From Porodaedalea pini (taxonomy: Eukaryota > Basidiomycota > Agaricomycetes > Hymenochaetales > Hymenochaetaceae), in the NCBI GenBank assembly GCA_002794775.1, contig NBAY01000002.1, positions 1,426,001 to 1,490,000 of the forward strand: a stretch of 64,000 bases of DNA, read 5' to 3'. The translations under genes and the position numbers were made by a program. The notes under the pieces were generated by a model. The model was not told the origin of the DNA. It saw only the letters and a list, made by a program, of their open reading frames with translations, and did not search any database. Shown piece by piece: positions 24,041 through 33,996 of this stretch; positions within the stretch are counted from its first letter, which is position 1, and the number at the start of each line of letters is the position of its first letter.

Positions 24041-24564
24041 ACATTTTCAGTAAGCGTCACTGCATTTTTCCGAGCAACTTGGATGAAAGTCAATGGAAAG
24101 CAAAGATTTTTTTCTCATATTTGCATGGTTTCTCTCTTTACCCTCCATCCTTTGTCATTCTTTGTTATTTATCTGCCCGCACTTCTGTTTTCCCTTCTAT
24201 GTGTTTCGTTCTTTAGATCTCTCATTGTGTTTCATTCATTTGATACTAAGAACTTTGCAAAATCAACAATTCTCTCTTTCTTTTTTTTATTTGGTCAGTT
24301 ATGTATTCCATCAGCACAATGTATTGCTACCCGTCCTGTCTTTATTTGGCCGACTCACTTCATTCGCTCATTCCCCTGCTTGTCTGAAACCCGCAAAACC
24401 CAAGCACATTTCCCCGTTTCTTAACATTGTAGAATAGTCTCGTTCATTTCGATAATCTATAGAAAACCCAGTGTAGTAAATAAGATGTAGAGACGTGTAT
24501 GGTGTGTATTGGAGATGGTGTCTACATTACGGTCCTGGTAGTATGTCTGGTACTAAAAGTCCAA
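24041..24564. other. 3' flank between convergent genes
   Basis: T/C-rich sequence typical of a fungal 3' untranslated region behind the RNA-binding protein gene, running into the 3' end of the lipase gene on the other strand. No open frame of interest. Confidence 0.5.
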
Positions 24565-26167
24565 TTACAATTGTTGCGCGTCTATGTCTCTCAAAACGTC
24601 CCTCATATCAGTCCAAAACTCTACTTGACAAGAAGATCCGACCCATAGCGGAAGAACAGAAAGATGATGGGCGCCGTCCAATGTATATACGTTCCAAACA
24701 CCTGGCTCTATGCGCTTCTTATATCCCTGTGTTCGTGGTGAAGCTGATGCTTCGTGATGTATGCAACTAGTGGAAGTGCATTCTTGAGGATGCCACTGTG
24801 AGAATATGGGGACGAGACCATCGTTCGCCCAGTAGTGTTCGCTAACTTCTTCGTGGTGTACGAATAGAACTATATTAGCTTCAAGTCTCGGGTCGAAGTC
24901 CTCCAGTGGTGTATTATGTTGGGGAAGGAAGGATGGCAGCGGTCTTAGGGTGGAGAAGTCGAAGGAGCAGATGGATCTAGCGGCGAAGTAGAGCGGCGGA
25001 AATAGCAAGTTGGACAGATATGGGGTGTGCCTTGGGCTGTCAGAGGAAACACGCTTTGTCTAGATATTTGTTGGGATCAATGTCGATATTAGTACGAGCG
25101 CCTGCGTCTGTGCTTCTCTATTTGACTTACAACGATAGCGGCATAGCTCCTGTAATACGTCCGTGGATTGCAGACGCCCTCATTGTTCGCATCTCGTTCG
25201 TCCGCCGCATCGAACGTCACATCAAACGGCGTCGCGTCTCTTCCCTCTGCCCAGTCGCTCCGCCACAGATGCCGGAGAAATGAGGCGAAACTGGACTCCT
25301 GATAGGATAGAGCGCGGCTGTCTGAGTGCAGGTCGAATACTTTGGGGAGAAGAGGCGAGAGGTAGGAGAGGACGTGCACTGCCTTGGAGATGGCGGAGCC
25401 GATTGAAAGTGGACGCACAGCTGGGGCACTGTCTGTGCGTTCTCCCAGGGTGTATACAATCTGTGTGCCTCTGAATGGGGCCGAGACTAATATAGTATGA
25501 TTTGTAAGAAACAAAATAGAAGACAGCTCGCAATGTAATGAATCCTTACCGGTAGTTACAGATAGAATCATATCCGGATGGCCTTCCTGTCCGAAGAAGC
25601 CGATAGAAAGTAGATACTGAAGCTTTACTATCGTTGCACCGCCCTATACAAAAAGTGTCAAAATTTATTCGAAAGATTGACAATTAGAAGTCGCGAACTA
25701 TAGAATGTCCGAGAAAATGCAGCGGGTTGAGAGGCGACCACTTTGGATACAATCCTGAGGAATAATGTCGACCGTATCGCTTATGTCCAAATTGTCTGGA
25801 GTGCTCCTCTCCATAGTCCACTGAACAGTCCGAAAGCTCGACTTGTCAGCATTCCTGAAACATTTGAAGGTCGTGTGAGGCTCACCCGTCCCACCCTTAA
25901 TGGTAAAATAAAGCTCGCAAGCTCGGTCATGGAGAGAACTCACGGGTCCGACGCTGTACTACTCGGTGAGCTCCGTTGAAAGTAGAGAAAAATACGAACA
26001 GACCTCGCTATCATCACCTGTCGTTCCCCCAACTGTTTCTCGTAGCCGCCCACATATCTCCTAAGAGGCGACCAGCCGACTGATCCGGTTGTCGATAGAA
26101 ACCCCTCAACGATGATCAATGGTATAAGATCCAAGGATTCGCGACCAGTACATCCGTTTTCCTTCAT
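24565..26167 (-). CDS. Alpha/beta-hydrolase, lipase resembling bacterial family I.5 lipases
   Basis: A predicted triacylglycerol lipase or esterase. Exons are 26167-26004, 25953-25886, 25820-25699, 25643-25550, 25486-25131 and 25059-24565 (432 aa, all phases match). The protein starts with LIIVEGFLSTTGSVGW. It continues with VGPVSSLHDRACELYFTIKG, then YGEEHS, and LHFLGHSIGG, whose Ser117 is the nucleophile. Intron 3 falls inside this elbow, between Ile118 and Gly119. SAPFRGTQIVYTLG, a candidate acid-residue region (NDGLVPIFSQWHP) and a candidate catalytic His in LDGAHHLSVLPLW follow. No clear signal peptide is visible from this Met, so a cytosolic enzyme or a missed upstream exon are both possible. 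The related bacterial lipases act on long-chain triglycerides; the substrate here is unknown. Confidence 0.88.
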
Positions 26168-26835
26168 GTACTGTAAAGCAATTTTTTGCTAGTGGTCGCG
26201 GTATGTGTAAGAAGTGTGAAAGAAAGACAATAAATTGGGGCTGGAGTCGAAGTTCCCGATCGTGAGACGACGATCGGGTTATGTTGTGGGTCCATTGTCT
26301 AGCTCTGTTTTGGTAAATGATCGACGCCTAAATCGAGACCGTACACGTCACTCTTGAATATCGGATACAGGCGACAATGACAAAATCGGGTTATATAGCA
26401 ATATACGTAGCTAGTCTCTGATAATTAAACGGTTCTAACGTATGAAAAGGTAAACAAGAAGGCGAGGGAGAGACGGCTACAAACTTGAACGAAAGCAGAA
26501 TATCGGAACACATGGGATATATGTCTAAAATGTCTATGAATTGAGTGGAGTGAGCGAGATCAGGTCCAGTAATTATATGGCATGAAGAAGCGACGGAGCT
26601 AGCTAGAAAGGAATCATATGAAGAAATAGTGAAGAATTAGTAAGAGTCCGATATATAATGACACAACTTCGCGAGCTCCCGCTGTTTCACGACGGGTCTG
26701 AGACTCTCACAGAATAATGAAAGGCGTTCGATATTCCAAAACTCCCCTATGAGTTTTAAGAGGAGCACAGACATTGATAGTTAGCAACTCTCCTTGAAGC
26801 GAAGACTACTCGGAAGCTATTCGCCTGTTCGGAAG
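26168..26835. other. Intergenic; lipase upstream region with a perfect hairpin
   Basis: Promoter side of the lipase gene and 3' flank of the zinc-binding protein gene. Besides the inverted repeat at 26255-26278, only AT-rich spacer was seen. Confidence 0.5.
26255..26278. promoter_or_regulatory. Perfect 9-bp inverted repeat, candidate regulator binding site
   Basis: CCCGATCGT (26255-26263) and ACGATCGGG (26270-26278) are exact reverse complements separated by GAGACG. The repeat lies about 90 bp upstream of the lipase ATG. Dyads of CCG/CGG type are targets of fungal Zn2Cys6 regulators; that link is inference. Confidence 0.35.
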
Positions 26836-28594
26836 CTACTGTCGGTACGGTGCCTGTTCCTTGAATACCTGCCCGCTCTGAGACCGAGGATACCCCTGCG
26901 GGCCCTCCATATAAAGCTGAAGAAGTAAGGATTCAAGAGTGGAAATGGTGGGCTCCGGCAAAACGTAGCTTCGTGCGCGAAGTCGAACGGCTTGGAAAAG
27001 AGTCTCTAAGCGATTCCAACGGTCTTGATTGAAGGAGAACTCCTCCTGTAGAGAATATTGCGGTACGCATGACTGAGAGTCGCTAGATGGGCCAGGAAGA
27101 GTCTGAGTATGTGGTGTGACAGGAGAGAGTGGAGATGCGTGCGAAGCGTCAAACTCCCGCGTAAATTGAGCCTGGACAACGTATCGGGAGACTGAATCAG
27201 AATTAGGGTGTGGATAAGGATCAGAATAAGAGGGCGAGAACATCTGAATCTGGGAGGAAGGCGTAGTGGGTGTTGGAAGGTGCTGCGCCTGGTAGTTTTC
27301 TATCTCTGCTTGAGACATCAGATGAGTCGGCTGCGGCTGATGCACTTGCATGCTTTGGTTGTGCGGAGGTGGATGCGTTCGGTATGCATGTTTGTGACCT
27401 TCATTTCCTGTGTATGGGGAAGCTGTGAAAGCTGTCTCGGGTGATAGCGGACGGTTATTGGAATAGCTTTGCTTGTATGCTACAGAAGGCTGGAAGTTGA
27501 GCGGAGAACCGGACACCGCTTGCTGTGGCAAAAGGGCTGACATAGTCATCTGCAATGGCGGCTCTGAAGGGCTTTGAATAATGCTAGGGTGATGCTGCTT
27601 ATGCATGTTTCCCGCAGCACCGGCGAACTCGCTCGGAGAGGTAATAGGAGGCCCGAGGCTCGCCATCGGAGGTGGCTCGATTCGCAATGCGTCCGAGTTG
27701 CTTACTTCAGTAAATTTAGAAGTCGCAGCATTCTGCACAGCAGCAAGGGCGGTGCCGTTGAGCACTGAGTTTGCGCGGGAGAATCCAACCTGCTGCTGCT
27801 GTTTACGCTGCTGTTCCGCCAGTTTCCGTCCACGGCGTGTGAAAGGAAGATTTTCTCGGCCAATTGGGTGCGAGTGTTGATTGAAGTCTTTTAAGTAAGT
27901 CGGTCAGATTCAATTACACATCACGTAACAAGGGAAAACGAACACATTGCTCGCACTACTGTAGTCCCGTAGTACGTTTTGTAGCTGATGGATGCGCCGC
28001 AGCCTTCTCCTTCGATCTGGATTATGTCAGTTTCTAGAACTATACCAGAAGAAGGGCACAGACTTTACGACTCGGGATACTGCGATTCCTTTCCGGACAC
28101 TTCTTGATGTATTTATTCCTCGCACTTTTGCAGTGTCGAGCGCATATAAGTTTAGTGTGCTCATCGAAACGTGGCGGAATCGCTTTTGACCTATGGGTGT
28201 CTCCTTTAATGAACTCGACCGTTTCCCTGTCCTCGAGCTCCCCGCGCCAATGTTGGAACGCTTCTAATGATGGAAACTCGAGTGTATACCCATCGTCAGA
28301 GTCGCCCGAGCCGTACGGCGCGTGGTCATGGCCCTGTAGCTGCTGTAGATGCGCTGCAGAGTGCTGTACTTGGAACGCGGGAGGCTGCGTGAAGAAGTCC
28401 ACAGTTGCAGAAGGCGCAGGCGGTGCGGGTGCAATGGGACGGGCGTCTTGCGCACGCTGAGGCGGTAAAAGGGGCTGCATGAAGATAGGCGGGTCTAAAT
28501 TGTGAAGAGGAGATCCTTGGACTTCCCGCTCGAGAAGCAGACGAGCTTCCCTGGGCCCGTTGAAGCTGTCCGTCCTGGATTTCTGGTCGTTCAT
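26836..28594 (-). CDS. Putative zinc-binding regulator (Cys/His domain resembling WRKY-GCM1/FLYWCH folds)
   Basis: Exons 28594-28064, 28016-27944 and 27887-26836 give 551 aa with consistent phases. After a Pro/Ala/Gln-rich start, residues about 110-215 form a conserved-looking domain: LEFPSLEAFQHWRGELE, then KLICARHCK, KKCPERN, GEGCGASISYKTYYGTT and NQHSHPIG. The order Cys, Cys, then His-x-His together with aromatic strands recalls the CCHH zinc folds of WRKY-GCM1, FAR1 and FLYWCH proteins. A basic stretch (FTRRGRKLAEQQRKQQQQ) follows and could contact DNA or serve as a nuclear signal. The remaining 330 residues are low complexity (Pro, Gln, Ser, His), as in transcription factors. DNA binding is inference; I do not know a characterised orthologue. 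Confidence 0.75.
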
Positions 28595-28953
28595 TGCAGA
28601 ACGTGTCCCCTAAACGTGTACATGGTGGTCGAAGGACAAGCACTGCAAACATGCCTCATTCAAGTCAGAAGAAGTCTGACGTACGTGCGAACTAATGTTC
28701 TGAAGTGATCAATGCTAAACTCAGTGGCTGTGCTCGGGCTCTCTTGCGAAGGCGTGAGCCATGAGGCAATGGAAGAGTAGTCAATTTACGGAAGCATTAG
28801 TATTTGCTGCTCCGAGTCATTACTAACCCCGGAAGCAAATTATCACGCTTTTGTCGAGCAATAAAGACAGAATAGGATGATATGGTAAATAGCAGGATAA
28901 GTAATCCGTGTGACTGAGGTCCATGTCCAATTCCAAGTCCGTGAGTTATCCGA
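28595..28953. other. Intergenic, no gene seen
   Basis: Short spacer between the zinc-binding protein start and the 3' end of the PLC-like gene; no open frame or repeat noted. Confidence 0.5.
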
Positions 28954-30476
28954 TTATAAAACAGCCCATGCACCCAGCACCGTCCCCGCCAGCAGTATCA
29001 CCGCGCTAGCCCACAGACCCTGCGGAACTGAAAGTGCAGACAATGCAGCACTGCTGCTCGTCGAGCTGCTCGAGGAATCCAAGATCGGTGTAGCAATCGG
29101 CGACGAAGGAGAGTACGTCACACCGTTCAAGGTGGCAGCGACTTCAAAGACAGAGCCTCCACCGTACTCGTAGAACTAGCAAAATGCAGTGAAATTAATT
29201 AAGCCATACAGACAGTGAAATTAAACTTAACTTACGTCGACGAGCATGAAATTGGGGGAACGGCCATATTCGGCTCCGCATTGCGAAGCTTGCAAGCCAA
29301 GTGACCCGGTGCCACTTACAGCATTAGTGGTGTTCAACGCATCCTTGTCGGGAGCCAGAGACGTGGCAATGACGTTGACATATTCGTCGAGGAAGTGGTT
29401 AATGGTGTACAGCTGTGTCGATGAATCGCCCTTGGTTCTGTTCACGTTGCAGTCGAACGTGGGATCAGTGACATCAAATGCTGTTTCCCACATGTTCGAG
29501 AATTCTGACGAAGGTTGATTTGAGGGTCAGCAGCCTCATACGCATACTGCAGAAGCGCTAACCATCAATGATGTAGGGGACTGACGAAGCGTCTGCCCCG
29601 GTGTCCATGAAGGTGACCAAGCGTGTGCCGTTATCGATCATGCTCCCAAGCGTAGGCCACTGAGAGTTCGTCATTGGCGATGCTGACGGGGAATACGACA
29701 GATTTGTGAGACCAGCGGACTGGAAGACAGAGTCGAATTGCGATGGTGTGATACTGTCGGAGTTCACTATAAGAAGTGTAACAACTGTGAAGATTGATAC
29801 AGTTTTAGCTATGAGCAAGAGGTACAACCAGAAAGATCGTACCGTCGTTCGTGTTGGCATCCATCCAACTTTTGACTGTTGTTATAAGATCCCGTCAGCA
29901 AAGACGCGGTCAGACAAGTTTATGCTGCTCACCTTTGCCAAGATAATCCTCAAGCGTTCCTCCGTCGAACAGAATGCAGCTCGTATGGCAAAGGTGAATC
30001 ACGTTGTTGGACAGCCATGCTTGCATCTGCAGCATGCGAATGCCGTCATTGAGCTGCTGGGTCACTGATTTAGTAATGAAAATGAAATAAAGTTGCGGGA
30101 TCATCGGTCAGAAGGCTGCGAAGAAAACGAGGGGGGCTTCACTCACCATCATAATCTTGATTCGCAGCCACTGTTGAAATTGGAGGTCAAGGCATGTTTG
30201 AAGGGCGTTGAATTTATTGAAGTTACTCACGGTTGCTAGCGCTGACTGCGTACGAGTCGTGAGCACCGACAAAGGTTATATTTCCATAGCTTTTATCACA
30301 GAACTGGATAGACGAAGTCAGAATATGACTTCAACACAATTTTATTGCCAAAATTTTACCTCTGATTGGCCATTGCATGTCGAGGCACGGCCAGTGAAAG
30401 AGACAGCCAGAGAAGACGGGATAACGGAGAGCATCGCGAGAAGGGAGAGGGCGGCCTGCGCGTAAGAGAGGTGCAT
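28954..30476 (-). CDS. Secreted GPI-anchored PLC-like phosphodiesterase
   Basis: Eight exons: 30476-30360, 30303-30231, 30170-30147 (24 nt), 30064-29933, 29875-29843 (33 nt), 29784-29563, 29504-29236, 29175-28954; 363 aa, all phases match. A signal peptide covers residues 1-24 (ends SSLAVSF). The TIM-barrel PI-PLC X-like core has NITFVGAHDSY (His54), QLNDGIRMLQMQAW and HLCHTSC (His98), the two catalytic-type histidines. The Ser-rich stretch near residue 330 and the hydrophobic end (GLWASAVILLAGTVLGAWAVL) form a GPI-attachment signal, so the protein is expected at the plasma membrane or wall. Fungal members are common, and their substrate is not established. It is divergent to the PAP2 gene with 215 bp between starts. 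Confidence 0.88.
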
Positions 30477-30691
30477 TGTTTTCGACCTGTAGGAAGTCGG
30501 AGAGCGTGAAATTGGGAAAGCCAGACAAGAGAAAACAAATGGAGAGGGGAAGGGAGTGGATGGTGGTTGGGAAGAAAGGGGTGGAGAACTATTGTAGTCG
30601 AAGCTGGGGTGACAATTAAAATAGCCAGCCTGCATTATGTGCATAGCCACAGGCTGGGCCGGGTCGCGCTCAAGTTGCGCAGTACTACATA

Positions 30692-31523
30692 GTGCCGATC
30701 GGCCTGCATCCTCAGGAAAAGTACCTCGACAATCTTCAGACAACTCTTGTCATTGAAAGCTATAGTAACGAAGAAGAGGCTGCACTCGTGGACAAAAAAT
30801 CTATGGTCAGCGAGAGTATGGTCAGGAGATGGGTACTGGAAAAGGTATATCGACCTTGTTTTCTTGGTACTCGGCGTCTTGTCAAATGCTTCTTACTCTG
30901 TGTCGCCAGACAAACCTCATCGTCACAACTCTGACTGCGTGCTGTGTGATATACGCACGCTCCGCAGGTGTCGCATACTTTGCGATTGGAGCAGTAGGCT
31001 GTTCACTGTCCGTCAAGGTAGTGAAGCGAGTCATTCGTCAGGTCTGTCTCCATTCTCCGCGCCTTAGCCCGCGAACTGTCGTCTAACTGCGAAAGAACAG
31101 CCTCGCCCAGTGCACCCTATCTCCAAGAAGAAGACTTATGGGTGAGTGTGATGCTATTTCCATTATATAATATCTCGATGTTGACTTTTCGTTCTCGTGA
31201 AATGTAGTATGCCTAGCACGCACTCCGCCACTATTTCTCACTTCGGAGTCTACATCCCGCTGGCCTGTGCTTATCTCCCAATTCACCCGGCTTTCCCTCA
31301 AAGTCAATGGACAAGATATCTTCCTCCGCTCGTTGTCGTTCCATGGGCGCTGGGAATTGTTCATTCTAGGATCTGGCTTGGCCACCATACATGGCAGCAG
31401 TGTGCTGTCGGCTGCTTGTATGGGACCGTGTACGCACTCGCTTGGTTTACCCTTTGGGTGAATGGTGCCAACCATTACGGTCAGATTGTCGAAGAGCAGA
31501 TCAATGGACTGCTTTCACGTTAG
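30692..31523 (+). CDS. PAP2-superfamily membrane phosphatase (dolichyldiphosphatase-like)
   Basis: Lipid phosphatase of the PAP2 fold, probably in the endoplasmic reticulum. All three motifs are visible: K-x6-RP in KRVIRQPRP, PSTH in GMPSTHSA, and SR-x5-H in SRIWLGHH with the catalytic His pair. Exons 30910-31041, 31101-31141 and 31208-31523 are solid. The proposed first exon (30692-30844, 51 codons) keeps the phase but is hydrophilic and lacks the first transmembrane helix usual in the family, so the 5' end may be wrong or degenerate. As modelled, 213 aa with about four membrane segments. Intron 2 uses donor GTCTGT. It ends 84 bp from the convergent rhodanese gene. Confidence 0.75.
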
Positions 31524-31606
31524 ACCTTGCGCATTCTAGACGGTTGCAAATCGTGTGATATTATACCATGTTCCTTCATAACGCATCTTTATTTCGAGCT
31601 CTTGGG

Positions 31607-32118
31607 CTACAACTTTACCACTAATACCTTCTCTTCTTTGTATCGCTCAATCCACCCCTTTATCCCGCCTTCGAGGTAGAATGCTTTGCTTGTCTTGATC
31701 CCCTTCTCGTTCAGCGCGTCTTGATAGTACGCCGCCACCTTTCGGCCACGCGACGTCGCGGACCCGCACGATTGGCAGTGGAAAATCACAAGCGGGATGT
31801 TTGAAAGCACGGACACCACGCCAGCGCGCGTGGGGTAGAATGAGTGAGCTGGAAGGTTTATCGCACCGGGAATGGCATAATTCTATCATGAGTCTAAATC
31901 AGAGGCAACTCAGGAGTGCCTGATACGAAACGTGTCACCTCGAAATCCGTGCGACGGACGTCGACTACTATGTAGTCTTTTCCAGACGTCTTTGAGCACG
32001 TCTTGATGAACTCCGCGACCGACTCCGGGGTTATGCTCTCCGAGGTACTATGTGGTTCTGGAAGGCCTGCCGCCCATGAGGGTGTTGCTGGAGGTGCGGT
32101 GTTGCTCTGGTCTGTCAT
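31607..32118 (-). CDS. Rhodanese-domain protein (Cdc25/arsenate reductase-like)
   Basis: Two exons (32118-31939, 31882-31607), 151 aa. The single rhodanese fold shows YIVVDVRRTDFE, YAIPGAINLPA, then VIFHCQSCGSATSRGRKVA as the active-site loop with its Cys, and FYLEGGIKGWI at the end. The loop HCQSCGSATSRG is of the kind found in fungal Acr2/Cdc25-related rhodaneses, which act as phosphatases or arsenate reductases. Whether this one moves sulfur or removes phosphate cannot be told from sequence. The small size and lack of a signal peptide suggest a cytosolic protein. Confidence 0.85.
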
Positions 32119-32365
32119 AAGAGCTTTTCAACGCGCAAGTACGCAGTGGTGGTAGTGATCACGTCTGGGAATCAGCAGCGTTCGCCATAAGCTTTCACGT
32201 CATCGACGTTCCTCATGAGGCAATCTGAGCACACAGAGACAAAGACCTGAGACGTGAATATATTGAACAACACATCACTCAGAGGGACAATACTATGACA
32301 GATAAACGCAAGAAACACTACAGCTTGAAGAGTTCTGGGTTCATATTCTGGGAGATTTATAATCA

Positions 32366-33782
32366 TTAGCACGAAATAGCGGAGTGAGAAATCTTGCAGA
32401 CCATTTTGCAAAGACGAGCAACCAGACCACCAAGTTGGACAAGGGTGCCGACTCCTTCCAGGACACGCATGTGAGTAAATCCTATTTCCTGAAAATGTAT
32501 CATTGTTTATGAAACACGAGCGAAAGCCGAGATGCATCATCTACTTACTTTGATGTACTCCAGTTTGGTGTATTCAGGTAGCCTGGACCATAAGATAAAT
32601 TACGAAGGTCTTTGTAGGTATGAGGCATAGAGGACGCACTCATCGAATGTCTTCACCACGCGGAAAATAGTCACTACAATATCGACTGCGCTGTAACCCT
32701 GGTCCCAGAGCTCAGTGAGTTTTTCCATCGCAGCATTTATGTCGCCCTTCATGCAAGCTCTTATCATGGATTGGACAAGTATGGGGTGTGGCTGGTCGCA
32801 CACTTTGAAGACATTGTCGCCAGATACGAATCCGAAACCAGAATGTGTTGATTGTAGATTATTGATGGCTTGTCGCATGTCTCCCTCAGCAGTAAAGATG
32901 AGAGCTGTCAGTCCATCGTCGTTGTATTGCACCTGATGTACGCAGGTCATAAGCGGCCTTGACCGGTTGAGGATGACGAAGGAACTATACCTCCTCCATC
33001 TCGCATATTTCTAGTAAACGTTTCAGAATCTCCGTGTCACGTAGCTTCGCATAGCGCAGAATTGCACAACGTGACTGAATGGGCTCAATGATTTTGTTTG
33101 ACATATTGCATGCTAGAGCGAAACGAGTGGTATTCGAGTAAATTTCCATGGTTCGTCGAAGGGCCTGCTGAGCCCCGCCTGTCATACTGTGCCGCTGCAT
33201 TAGACTTGACGCATTCTTTGGAACAACGATACAAGCCACTCGCCTGTCTGCCTCGTCTAGAATGACGATCTTATGTCTCCCAGGCGGTAGCGTAACTTTT
33301 TTTTGTGCAAAAGATTTGATTTTGTTACGAACAACATCTATACCTCTTCAAGAAAGTGAGTTCAAGTCACGATACATATTATTGATATAAAAATAATTAC
33401 CGTTCATCAGACGCGTTCAGTTCTAGCACGCCTTCTTTGTACGCTTCGCCAAGGAGCTGGTGAGCAAGACAGTGTATGCTTGTTGTCTTTCCGATACCAG
33501 GGAGTCCCTGTGATGCATCGAGCTCAGGAACAAAAAGGAGTGGCTCATGTAGGTGTTACACACCGAGATGATGATATGTGGACAGTTTCCGTCCCTCGCT
33601 ATGACCTTGAGACGCTCGATGGTCTCCGAGTTTCCAACGATGTCGTCTAACACGTTGGGACGGTATTTTTCCACCCTATGGCCAGTGTATCAGCTATGTC
33701 ATCTCCAGTGAATGAAAAACGCGCACCAAGGAAGTTCGTAAGGAATTTCATCTGCGGGTGCTTTGCCTTTGAACGTGGCCAT
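32366..33782 (-). CDS. RFC4: Replication factor C small subunit (yeast Rfc4 / human RFC2 type)
   Basis: An AAA+ subunit of the clamp loader that places PCNA on DNA. Eight exons: 33782-33727, 33675-33564, 33507-33401, 33345-33244, 33186-32991, 32932-32640, 32582-32549, 32488-32366; 340 aa, phases all match. Conserved are LPWVEKYRP (RFC box II), [10 protein letters not shown] (Walker A, from residue 57), [33 protein letters not shown] (Walker B and following) and [10 protein letters not shown] (SRC arginine-finger motif, residues 164-166). [13 protein letters not shown] identifies the Rfc4/RFC2 branch. The length is typical. The intron in the DEAD|S codon needs a GC donor (GCGAGT). Divergent from SerRS. 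Confidence 0.94.
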
Positions 33783-33996
33783 GATGGACAGAGAGACGCG
33801 TTGTTGATGTCTATTTACGCGTGCGTTGCGAAAAATGGTCGTCACAGCTTACACGTCCACGACCAGATGTCTCTCACTAAGCTCTGGCGAATACCAGTAT
33901 GTCGCTCCAGACTCGAGGCTTTCATCGAGGTTGGCCCATCAGTAGCGACAGTGAGTGGACCCACCAGACATTCCTCGTTCGTTCGCGCTCAAGAGC

